A DNA stretch of 7,861 nucleotides from Candidatus Pacearchaeota archaeon (GTDB lineage: Archaea > Nanobdellota > Nanobdellia > UBA10117 > JABICX01): NCBI GenBank assembly GCA_017609995.1, contig JAFCCX010000016.1:1-7861 (forward strand). The letters are read 5' to 3'. How positions within the stretch are numbered: the first letter of the stretch is position 1; every line of letters starts with the position of its first letter. Below, piece by piece: positions 1 through 6,156 of the stretch. Under the pieces are notes generated by a model that was not told where the DNA came from, searched no databases, and saw only the letters and a program-made list of their open reading frames with translations. The translations under genes were made by a program, and so were the position numbers.

Positions 1-351
1 TGGGATGGAAGTTCATATGTTGATTGGCTTGCAACAAAAACTGAAGGTAGAAATAACGATTACTGGTTAGAAGAAACTAAAGGAATTTTATATTTAAGAT
101 ATCCTTATAGATTTTATGCAAAACAAGCAATTCGTTTAACATACAGATATGGAAAAACAGTTGTACCTGGTGATATTAAAAGAGCAACTGCAATGATAGC
201 TGCAATCAATTTATTATTAAATGATGATCGTTCTTCAGCATTAGTTGAAACTGGAGACCCTACTAGAATTAGTTATAATGACCGAGCAAGTAAAATGCAA
301 GCACGTGTAAACAAGATATTAAAAAATCATACAACAATCATAGTTGTATAA
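1..351 (+). CDS. Head-tail connector protein (gp6-like adaptor), 3' part
   Basis: This frame is open from the left edge and ends at TAA 349-351, giving 116 residues with the N-terminus missing. The segment YGKTVVPGDIKRATAMIAA followed by INLLLNDDR matches the pattern of gp6/Ad1-type head-tail connectors, where a proline-acidic start of a helix (VPxDIKxA) leads into an alanine-rich helix ending in a charged N/D-R motif. In that family the protein forms a ring under the portal and makes the binding surface for the tail. The earlier stretch (WLEETKGILYLRYPYRF, then a short beta strand AIRLTYRYG) fits the beta-rich part before the helices. It is the most upstream gene seen, and its position directly before tail genes supports the neck role. 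The identification rests on motif recognition and gene order. The start and full length are outside the window. Confidence 0.7.
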   Translation, partial: WDGSSYVDWLATKTEGRNNDYWLEETKGILYLRYPYRFYAKQAIRLTYRYGKTVVPGDIKRATAMIAAINLLLNDDRSSALVETGDPTRISYNDRASKMQARVNKILKNHTTIIVV

Positions 352-404
352 ACTGTTATAAATAAGTGCCACTCAACAAAGTTTGTAAGTAAGTAAGTGA
401 TAAA
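352..404 (+). promoter_or_regulatory. Intergenic gap with TATA-like element
   Basis: This is the only real intergenic gap in the window; every other junction is 14 bases or less. It holds an A/T element, TTATAAATA (about 357-365), which reads as an archaeal TATA box or a bacterial -10-like sequence. It is followed by a small tandem repeat, GTAAGTAAGTAAGTG (386-400 approx.), directly before the start codon at 405. The TATA-like element is about 40 bases from the ATG, so an archaeal-type start about 25 bases downstream would give a leader under 20 bases long. No convincing -35 or BRE can be named, and such A/T strings arise by chance in sequence this AT-rich. It is a candidate only. Confidence 0.3.
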
Positions 405-863
405 ATGGTAACTGACCCAATGACTATTGTAAAAGATATTCTTTCCACTAATTGGATTGATATTAATACAAGTAATATAACTCCAGAATTCTTACTTATT
501 ACAGAAAAAAAACGTATTGATTACGGTAATGGTAGTCGTGCAAAAATTCTTATTCACGTTCCACGTCCATTAATAGATCCAGCAGGAATTAGTGTTTCTG
601 GTAAACACGAAGATAACAGATATGATGTTGATCTAAGAGTAATGGGTGCAGATTATAGAACGCTTTATTTGGAATGTTTAGAAGAAATAAAAAGAATACT
701 TCAAGATAATCAAGCAATTCCTTATACAAGTGGTTCTAAGCCATTAATTACAGTAAGCACATTAGATTATAACGGACAAGGAAATGACTTAAGCAATGGC
801 TTGCATAGCCTTTACAGGTATATGTTGCCAGTACAATTAAAGTTTTATAATGTAACGAGGTAA
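405..863 (+). CDS. Tail completion / tail terminator-like protein
   Basis: 152 residues from ATG 405. GTGAT, a match to the anti-Shine-Dalgarno end, lies three bases upstream of it. A second in-frame ATG at 420 is possible but lacks a binding site. The protein has mixed alpha/beta character: an early helix (MTIVKDILSTNW), a basic/beta section (RAKILIHVPRPLIDPAG), a strand-helix unit (NRYDVDLRVMGADYRTLYL, then ECLEEIKRIL) and a final strand ending YMLPVQLKFYNV. This size and alternation, plus the location between the head-tail connector and the tail tube gene, fit tail-completion or terminator proteins (lambda gpU / HK97 gp10 type), which cap the tube and join it to the neck. No diagnostic motif was recognised, so the role is inferred mainly from gene order. 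A minor neck protein is the alternative. Confidence 0.5.
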   Translation: MVTDPMTIVKDILSTNWIDINTSNITPEFLLITEKKRIDYGNGSRAKILIHVPRPLIDPAGISVSGKHEDNRYDVDLRVMGADYRTLYLECLEEIKRILQDNQAIPYTSGSKPLITVSTLDYNGQGNDLSNGLHSLYRYMLPVQLKFYNVTR

Positions 864-865
864 AA

Positions 866-1036
866 ATGTTAATAAAATCAAAACAACCAGGAATGACGTT
901 TAAGAAAAACAATCCAAAGTTCAGTTATACTTTTGAATCTGAACCAGTTGAAGTAAAGAAAGAACACTATGAAATTCTTAAAAAAGAACATCCAAAAATG
1001 TTTGAAGAAGTTAAAAAGAAAGAGGTAAAAAAATGA
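866..1036 (+). CDS. Small lysine-rich protein before tail tube gene
   Basis: A 56-residue frame, ATG 866 to TGA 1034-1036, preceded by a good binding site GAGGT (857-861) four bases from the start. The stop overlaps the ATG of the tail tube gene as ATGA, so the two are likely translationally coupled. The sequence starts MLIKSKQPGMTFKKNNPKFS, has a beta-like middle (YTFESEPVEVKKEHYEIL) and ends in a Lys/Glu-rich tail with HPKMFEEVKKK. The pattern of a valine-rich strand, then an acidic/aromatic helix, then a phenylalanine near the C-terminus is common in tiny proteins scattered through phage head and tail clusters, whose function is mostly unknown. A capsid or tail accessory role is possible from position only. 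Its own binding site, codon use like its neighbours and tight packing argue that it is a real gene. Confidence 0.75.
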   Translation: MLIKSKQPGMTFKKNNPKFSYTFESEPVEVKKEHYEILKKEHPKMFEEVKKKEVKK

Positions 1037-1983
1037 GTTATCCAGCATCATTAGCATATTTGCTAATTAGTAAAGAAGCAATTTGGGGAACACTAGTTAC
1101 TGCAGAAAAAGATTGTGGTTTAATTGTAACAGATGTTACTCCATCTATTGAAAGAGAAATTATGCAAAGTCAAGGTATTAGTTCTATTGAAACACAAAAA
1201 ATTACTACTGGTTTAGTTAAATCTAATTTAACACTTGAAGGTGATTTTCAACACGGAAGAATGTTTGATTTTCTAATTGGTGAAGCAACTCACGCAGAAA
1301 CAACTGGTGATTGGGTTCATACATTTACAGTTGATAATAATCCAATAAGTATGACTGGTGAAAAAGGTAATAATGGAAGTGCAGATACACAATGGATTAT
1401 TGATGGTTTACTAGCTGAGTCTGGTGAATTAAGTATTGAATTAAATGGTAATTTAAGATTATCTTGTGATATGAAAGGTAGAGCTTCAGAGAATGGTACA
1501 ACTGGAAAAACAGCAGTGTTAAGTACATTACCAGTATTTCCACATTCACTTTGTACAGTAACAGTAAATAGTATAGCAGCTACTGAATGTCAAAAAGCAA
1601 GTATTACTATTGCAAAAGTTACTGAAGGTGCAGGTGGAGTTAGTTCTAATGTGGAACAACAAAAACACGCAGTTGAATTAAAGTTTGATTTCTCTGGTGA
1701 GTTTGGTTTTACTACTACAGCACTTCACCAATTAGCAATGGGTGGTGTAACATTAAAAACTGATGGTGATCCTACACCTTTTGATTTTGAAATTACAGCA
1801 GATAATGGTGTGGCTTTAGGAAGTGGACAACGTAAAGTACATTTCGCAATTGAAAACTGTCAAAGTGCAGGTTTTGAAGAACCAACAAGCGTAGGTGGAT
1901 TAACATTTGTAACAATTTCTGGAAATGGAACTTTCAAAGAATTGTACACAGTTGATAATATTTCAGACGTAAATTGGGATTAA
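1033..1983 (+). CDS. Major tail tube protein
   Basis: 316 residues, ATG 1033 to TAA, with binding site AGAGGT (1021-1026). The N-terminus reads AYLLISKEAIWGTLVTAEKD, the 'strand, E-x-x-[WF]-G-T' opening common to siphovirus tail tube proteins of the Phage_tube type. The rest is strand-rich with many Thr, Gly and Ser, and has paired 'layers' typical of the tube beta-sandwich: TTGLVKSNLTLEGDFQHGRM early and VELKFDFSGEFGFTTTALHQ late. Length is normal to slightly long for the family. The protein should polymerise as stacked hexameric rings around the tape measure. Its place directly before the chaperone frameshift pair and the tape measure gene is the canonical order and is the strongest support. 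It has five cysteines, spread out and not obviously paired. Confidence 0.85.
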   Translation: MSYPASLAYLLISKEAIWGTLVTAEKDCGLIVTDVTPSIEREIMQSQGISSIETQKITTGLVKSNLTLEGDFQHGRMFDFLIGEATHAETTGDWVHTFTVDNNPISMTGEKGNNGSADTQWIIDGLLAESGELSIELNGNLRLSCDMKGRASENGTTGKTAVLSTLPVFPHSLCTVTVNSIAATECQKASITIAKVTEGAGGVSSNVEQQKHAVELKFDFSGEFGFTTTALHQLAMGGVTLKTDGDPTPFDFEITADNGVALGSGQRKVHFAIENCQSAGFEEPTSVGGLTFVTISGNGTFKELYTVDNISDVNWD

Positions 1984-1997
1984 ATAAGGTAAAAAAA

Positions 1998-2309
1998 ATG
2001 GAAGTAGAAATAGAAAAGAATGGAACAAAACAGATGATTACATTACGTAGTCCGAAAGGTAGAGAAGTTAAAAAAGGTTTGAAATTATTATTCAAAGCTG
2101 AAGCAATAGAAAATTCATCAGAACAAGTCTTGGCTTTAGAAACATACATAGATTACATTGATGAAGTTGCAGCAAACAATACTAGTATGTCTGTAGAACA
2201 ATTAGATGATCTAACAACTGATGAAAAAACTAAGATCGTAGAATTTTATGCAGAAAAAATTAATGGTAGATTAGATTTTTTGAAGTCCTCACTAGTGCGT
2301 CAAAGTTAG
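1998..2309 (+). CDS. Tail assembly chaperone, short (G-like) form
   Basis: 103 residues from ATG 1998, chosen because AAGGT (1986-1990) sits eight bases before it; an in-frame TTG at 1974 lies inside the tail tube gene and has no binding site. The product is acidic and helical: a short strand-rich start (MEVEIEKNGTKQMITLRSP) followed by helices (EVKKGLKLLFKAEAI; SSEQVLALETYIDYIDEVAA; TTDEKTKIVEFYAEKI). This fits the G protein of lambda-like gpG/gpGT chaperones, which coats the tape measure protein and recruits tube subunits, and is absent from the finished virion. The frame stops at TAG 2307-2309, only 25 bases after an in-register slippery heptamer. Sequence similarity to any named family is not evident; the call comes from size, location between tube and tape measure genes, and the frameshift arrangement. 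Confidence 0.8.
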   Translation: MEVEIEKNGTKQMITLRSPKGREVKKGLKLLFKAEAIENSSEQVLALETYIDYIDEVAANNTSMSVEQLDDLTTDEKTKIVEFYAEKINGRLDFLKSSLVRQS

Positions 2310-2536
2310 CTGGGGAAGATAAATATTTAATTATTGAAACTTTGATGAAACCAGGGTTGCCTTGGCATCCTTGGAGAAAACAATTAATTGAAGCTTTTGA
2401 ATGTTATGCTTTTGCTAAACAGTTTGGTTGGAGCGATCAAAGTATTCAGAAACTTAAAGAAGAAGAACCTTACAAATACCAAATGTATTCTTCAATGATG
2501 AATGGTTTTGGTAAAAGTGAAACAAAAAAAACATAG
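1998..2536 (+). CDS. Tail assembly chaperone, frameshifted (G-T) fusion
   Basis: The predicted -1 frameshift product is 95 residues of the G-like frame up to TTG 2280-2282, then 84 residues in the -1 frame from GAA 2282 to the stop at 2534-2536, for 179 residues in total. The downstream frame is open from just after a TAG at 2267-2269, so the shift must occur between 2270 and 2309; T TTT TTG lies exactly there. The T-like part reads EVLTSASKLAGEDKYLIIET, then KPGLPWHPWRKQLIEAFECYAF and a Lys/Glu-rich helix that ends GKSETKKT. It has no credible start of its own: the only in-frame starts (TTG 2342, ATG 2345) lack a binding site and would discard the segment before them. In lambda the T domain contacts the tube protein and the G domain the tape measure; the fusion is made at low frequency. 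No experimental proof is available from sequence alone. Confidence 0.8.
2276..2316 (+). promoter_or_regulatory. -1 programmed ribosomal frameshift site with stem-loop
   Basis: The heptamer T TTT TTG (2276-2282) is in register with the G-like frame (GAT TTT TTG), matching the X XXY YYZ rule for simultaneous slippage. Three bases later, TCCTCA (2286-2291) can pair with TGGGGA (2311-2316, one T-G wobble). CTA (2292-2294) pairs with TAG (2307-2309), leaving one bulged C (2310) and a 12-base loop. The spacer is shorter than the usual 5-9 bases, so the structure's stimulatory role is less certain than the heptamer. The zero-frame stop codon itself forms part of the stem. Confidence 0.75.
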
Positions 2537-2545
2537 GTAAGAATT

Positions 2546-3709
2546 ATGGCTGAATATAAATTTACATTAATCCCAGACTTGAAAAAGTTTAAGAAGGAAC
2601 TGAAAGAATTATTTGATAAAAGATATTCTGTTAATTTAGATGCTAAAACTTCTGGTGCTACTGGTGGTGCTACTAAATCAGTTACTCAAGGCAGTGGTGA
2701 TTCTAAAACTAGTAAAGAAATTGAAAAGCAAACTTCTACTGAAGCTAAATCATCTAAAAAAACTAGTGGTTTATTAGGTGGAATTATGAAAGCTTTAGCA
2801 CCATTAACAGTTTTACTTGCAATGAAACCTATTACAGATTTATTAAGTATGATTGTAAATTTTGCAATGTTAGGCTTTATGCAAATTGGTAAATTGCTTG
2901 GTTCACTTGCAATGAAAATGGAGCAATTGCGATTACAATTCGTTGAAAAGATAAAAGGTATGTGGGAATCGTTTAAAGAACTTGTACCTCAAATTTGGAC
3001 AAAGGTTGGTGAATGGTTAGGTTTAGTTATTGATTGGATAAAAGAATTACCTACAACACTTTGGACTTTACTTAAAGAAGGTTTCACTTGGTTAGTTACT
3101 GGGCTTGTTAATTTAGGAACTATGATTGCTGAATGGATTTCTGGAATTGCAGTTGCAGTTTGGGGATATTTACAAGAAGGTTTCAAATGGATTGTAGAGA
3201 AGGTCCTGGCATTATGGGAATCTGTTAAAGGTCTTGCAGCTAAGATTTGGAATTTCTTTTCAGATAAAGTTGAAAGCATTGTTACATTTATTAAAAACAT
3301 CTGGAATGGTATTACTGGATTAGCTGGTGCAATTTGGGATAAGATAAAAGAAGGGTTTCAATGGATAAAAGATGGTGTTGCAAATCTTTGGCAAGGTATA
3401 AAAGATTTACCACAATTAATTTGGGATAAGATAAAACAACTTGCAAGTTTAATTGGAACTGCAGTAAAAAACGCTTTACCTAAATTTGGTTTCGGTGGTG
3501 GAACTACTATTAATGATGGAATAGTTAAACCTGATGGCACTGTAATTAAAACTCATCCACAAGATACAATCATTGCAACAAAAACACCAGGTAACTTAGG
3601 TGGTGGAGGAAGTAATGTTGTTAATATGTATGGTGTTACTTCAAAACAAATGATGGATGAAGTAAAAAGAATGTTAGCGAAAGAAGTTAATTCAGCAAGT
3701 AGGTTTTAA
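2546..3709 (+). CDS. Tape measure protein (short)
   Basis: 387 residues, ATG 2546, preceded by AGGT (2535-2538), to TAA. Residues 1-30 form a charged amphipathic helix (LIPDLKKFKKELKELFDKRY). A Ser/Thr/Lys/Gly-rich linker follows to about residue 72. A strongly hydrophobic stretch at about 74-125 could form two membrane-crossing helices. Residues ~122-310 are an array of Trp-bearing helices with a 29-residue period. A glycine patch (FGFGGGTT) leads to DGIVKPDGTVIKTHPQDTII starting at residue 324, a C-terminal motif often seen at the end of tape measure proteins. The last part is an amphipathic helix (SKQMMDEVKRMLAKEV). Position after the chaperone pair and before the tail tip genes is canonical. 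The length is short for the family and predicts a tail of roughly 60 nm. Hydrophobic helices in tape measures are thought to help genome passage through the host membrane. Confidence 0.85.
   Translation: MAEYKFTLIPDLKKFKKELKELFDKRYSVNLDAKTSGATGGATKSVTQGSGDSKTSKEIEKQTSTEAKSSKKTSGLLGGIMKALAPLTVLLAMKPITDLLSMIVNFAMLGFMQIGKLLGSLAMKMEQLRLQFVEKIKGMWESFKELVPQIWTKVGEWLGLVIDWIKELPTTLWTLLKEGFTWLVTGLVNLGTMIAEWISGIAVAVWGYLQEGFKWIVEKVLALWESVKGLAAKIWNFFSDKVESIVTFIKNIWNGITGLAGAIWDKIKEGFQWIKDGVANLWQGIKDLPQLIWDKIKQLASLIGTAVKNALPKFGFGGGTTINDGIVKPDGTVIKTHPQDTIIATKTPGNLGGGGSNVVNMYGVTSKQMMDEVKRMLAKEVNSASRF
3161..3421 (+). repeat. Three in-frame 87-base (29-residue) repeats in the tape measure gene
   Basis: Residues 206-292 of the tape measure protein divide into three ungapped units of exactly 29 residues, each starting with Trp (206, 235, 264) and with a second Trp at unit position 19 (224, 253, 282). 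Another Trp at 293 begins a partial fourth unit. Units 1 and 3 share the pattern W-x-x-[IL]-[QK]-E-G-F-[KQ]-W-I. A diverged copy starts at W173 (LLKEGFTWLV) but is four residues longer, and W140/W151 fit the same phase further upstream. DNA identity between units is low, so this is an old protein-level repeat, not a recent tandem duplication. Confidence 0.75.
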
Positions 3710-3711
3710 AA

Positions 3712-4155
3712 ATGGCAGTTACAACAAAAGATATGGCATCAATAACTAATCAAAGTAATTCTAAATTGTTTCTTTTTAGAGCAGTTGTACCATTTAAACT
3801 TAAGAAATTTCAACCTAGTATAGATATTCCTTTAATTAACACTTCACCAGAGAATAGATTTATCTTTAAATTTACAGGACAAGCACAAGATGTTAGTTTT
3901 ACATTTGTACTTTTTGATGATGGTGACGATTGTAGTAATTTTAATAATATTGTAACAGTTAAAGAACAAGCAGAATATTTAATGGATGAAATATTTACTA
4001 AAGATTTTGATGGTTTGTTTACGTTGGCAGTACCTTCACAATATACTGGTGATTACACAGGTGTTATTGATACAATTGATTTAGATACAAATGTGGGTGG
4101 TAATGTTAGAACTGGTACAATTACATTCAAACGTGGAAGAATAGGTGGTGTTTGA
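3712..4155 (+). CDS. Distal tail (Dit-like) / hub-adaptor protein
   Basis: 147 residues, ATG 3712, two bases after the tape measure stop; AGGT (3701-3704) is its binding site and lies inside the upstream gene. The stop TGA 4153-4155 overlaps the next ATG as TGATG. The product is beta-rich: FRAVVPFKLKKFQPSIDIPL, RFIFKFTGQAQDVSFTFVLF and a closing GVIDTIDLDTNVGGNVRTG strand pair. An acidic loop (DDGDDCSNFNN) and one helix (VKEQAEYLMDEIF) lie between. A single-domain beta protein of this size between tape measure and hub genes is the usual place for the distal tail protein, which forms a hexameric ring linking tube to hub. The closing 'G-x-I-x-x-I-D-x-D' pattern also recalls such proteins. No decisive motif was seen; a small baseplate adaptor is the alternative. 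Confidence 0.5.
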   Translation: MAVTTKDMASITNQSNSKLFLFRAVVPFKLKKFQPSIDIPLINTSPENRFIFKFTGQAQDVSFTFVLFDDGDDCSNFNNIVTVKEQAEYLMDEIFTKDFDGLFTLAVPSQYTGDYTGVIDTIDLDTNVGGNVRTGTITFKRGRIGGV

Positions 4156-6149
4156 TGGGTGCAGAAAGACTTAGATTATTTAATGGGGTTACTGAATTAA
4201 ATTATGGTGGTGCAAGCATTACTGAAAGTAACGATTACATTATTAATCAAGGTGAAGCATCTATTGAAGCTGATAGTTCTGTAACTGGTGCAAGTATTAT
4301 TGATTTTAAATTGGCTGATGGAAGTACAACAGTTTTCAGCGCACGTGTAACAGAAAAAACAAAAGAAACTCTTTGGAAATTAACTTTGATGACAAATGGT
4401 TATGAGTTAAACAATTTACCAATTGAAACTGTTTGGACTGCACAAAGTCCAGAATATATTGTTCAAGATATTATTGATAATTATACAGAAAACTTAGTAT
4501 ATGTTCCAAGTATTGCAAGTGGAATTGTTATTACTAAATATATTGCAGAAGGTTATGCGCTTGATATAATTAAAGATATGATGGATACTTTACAATGGGA
4601 ATTAATTATTGATAAAGATGATAATGTATATTTCCAACCAAAAGGTACAATCAATAATGGTGTAACTTTTTCTAATGGAATTGAGATAACTACACAAAAC
4701 TGGAAAGAAGACCAAATTTCATTATGTAACCATGTAAAAGTTGTTGGTGGATTTGAAAGTTTCGCATTACAAGAAACAATAACTGGTACTGGAACTTCAT
4801 TTACACTTTCAAAAAAACCTCAAGGTAGTATGAGAATTACTGTTGGTGGTTCTGAAATTAGTAGTGATGATTATGAAGTTGATTCACCAAACAAAACTGT
4901 TACATTTACAAGTTCACAAACTGATCCTTATTTCGATTATTCTTTTAGTAAACCAATCATTGTAGAAAATCAAGATGATTCAAGTATATCTATTTATGGT
5001 GAAATATTTAGAAGAGTACCTGCACCTTGGTTAGATAGTTTTACTGAAGCTCGAAGATATGCACAAAACTTTTTAGATTCATATAGTACACCTCTGAAAA
5101 GTGTAGATGTTGTTTATAATGGATTAAATTTTGATGTGGTTGTTGGTGAACAAGTTACTGTTATAGATAACATTCGTGGTGAAAACGAAGTTATGGTTGT
5201 TAATTCAATTACTTGGGATGCGGAAGGTAGTACAGTTTACAAATGTGGAAGTATGATTTTCTTAATGGTTGAATGGCAACGTGAAGTCCAGGAAAGAATT
5301 AAAAAAATTGAACGAAGATTTTCTAATGAAGATAATAAGATTTTTACAAGATTATTGAAAGAAAACATTAATGTTGATTTAGCACAATCACAAACTTTTG
5401 AACAAGCAAGTCCACAAGATAGTTTTATATTGGGACATAAAACATTAAGCAGATTAAGGGGTATTGTCAATGGTGATATGTTAAATTATGAGGCAGATTG
5501 TAGTGACAATAATAATTATGGAACTTGGTATGGTACTGGAATTGATGGATCACAATTCACATTAAGTGGTTGGAGATTGTCTGCAGGTGAATTTAATGGT
5601 ACAGATAATTATGTTGAAGTTGCAGATTCAAGTTCGTTAGATTTAACGACAGATTTAAGTATTTGTTTAGCAGTTAAAATTACAACATTACCAAGTGCAG
5701 AAACATATTTAATGCAAAAGTATAATGGAACTGATGGTTATGCAGTAAGACTTGCAGCAGATAATAAATTTGAATTAGTATATGCTGACTCTGGAAGTGT
5801 AACAACATTCAAAAGTACAACTGCTTTAGTTGCAAATACAATGACACATATTACATTCACAAAAATTAGTACTGCATTGGATGTTTCAATTAATGGAACT
5901 TCAGATAATACTGGAACTGGTGGTGCAACCATTGGAACTAATTCAAATACACTTCAAGTTGCAAGATATGGGAGTGATTATACAGAAATGATTTTTGATG
6001 AATTAAGAATTTATAATAGGGGAATTGAAACTAATGAAACTACAAATATAAATTCCCAATATCATGTTCATGAAGGAATGGTTTGTTATTTAAGTTTTGA
6101 CAATCCACGACTTGGGATAAGAATGAGTGGCAGAACGCCAGTCATATGA
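4155..6149 (+). CDS. Tail hub protein with C-terminal LamG-like lectin domain
   Basis: 664 residues from ATG 4155, chosen over a TTG at 4152 because GGTGGTG (4144-4150) is well placed and the ATG overlaps the upstream stop. Residues 1-~200 and ~270-370 form a gp27/Tal-like hub: alternating strands, YIVQDIIDNYTENLVYVPS, DIIKDMMDTLQWELIIDKDD with a following 'NVYFQPKG' strand, and a helix EARRYAQNFLDSYSTP. Residues about 207-268 (ETITGTGTSFTLSKKPQGSM to FDYSF) look like a small beta domain inserted into the hub, as in many siphovirus tip proteins. Residues 371-410 are a charged helix (WQREVQERIKKIERRFSNED), likely coiled coil. Residues ~479-625 are a LamG/concanavalin-like jelly roll with its two hallmark ends, GEFNGTDNYVEVADSSSLDL and DELRIYNRGIETNE. 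The hub should form a trimer at the tail tip; the lectin domain probably binds host surface glycans. Confidence 0.8.
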   Translation: MGAERLRLFNGVTELNYGGASITESNDYIINQGEASIEADSSVTGASIIDFKLADGSTTVFSARVTEKTKETLWKLTLMTNGYELNNLPIETVWTAQSPEYIVQDIIDNYTENLVYVPSIASGIVITKYIAEGYALDIIKDMMDTLQWELIIDKDDNVYFQPKGTINNGVTFSNGIEITTQNWKEDQISLCNHVKVVGGFESFALQETITGTGTSFTLSKKPQGSMRITVGGSEISSDDYEVDSPNKTVTFTSSQTDPYFDYSFSKPIIVENQDDSSISIYGEIFRRVPAPWLDSFTEARRYAQNFLDSYSTPLKSVDVVYNGLNFDVVVGEQVTVIDNIRGENEVMVVNSITWDAEGSTVYKCGSMIFLMVEWQREVQERIKKIERRFSNEDNKIFTRLLKENINVDLAQSQTFEQASPQDSFILGHKTLSRLRGIVNGDMLNYEADCSDNNNYGTWYGTGIDGSQFTLSGWRLSAGEFNGTDNYVEVADSSSLDLTTDLSICLAVKITTLPSAETYLMQKYNGTDGYAVRLAADNKFELVYADSGSVTTFKSTTALVANTMTHITFTKISTALDVSINGTSDNTGTGGATIGTNSNTLQVARYGSDYTEMIFDELRIYNRGIETNETTNINSQYHVHEGMVCYLSFDNPRLGIRMSGRTPVI

Positions 6150-6156
6150 GGAAAAA

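Noticed and set aside
352..404. Terminator after the head-tail connector gene
   Set aside because: No hairpin with a following T run can be drawn in the gap.
1934..2149. Minus-strand open frame opposite the tail tube/chaperone genes
   Set aside because: It is a shadow of well-supported + strand genes, has no binding site and no recognisable protein features. The same applies to the minus-strand frames at 2989-3300, 3358-3540, 5237-5470, 5738-5932 and 6832-7020.
2290..2297. Perfect palindrome CACTAGTG as a protein-binding site
   Set aside because: ACTAGT recurs inside coding sequence across the window as Thr-Ser codons. Here it overlaps the predicted frameshift stem, so no separate site is needed.
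2342..2536. Independent 64-residue gene starting at TTG 2342 or ATG 2345
   Set aside because: No binding site lies upstream, and the frame is open back to a slippery site at 2276. It is better explained as the T part of a frameshift fusion.
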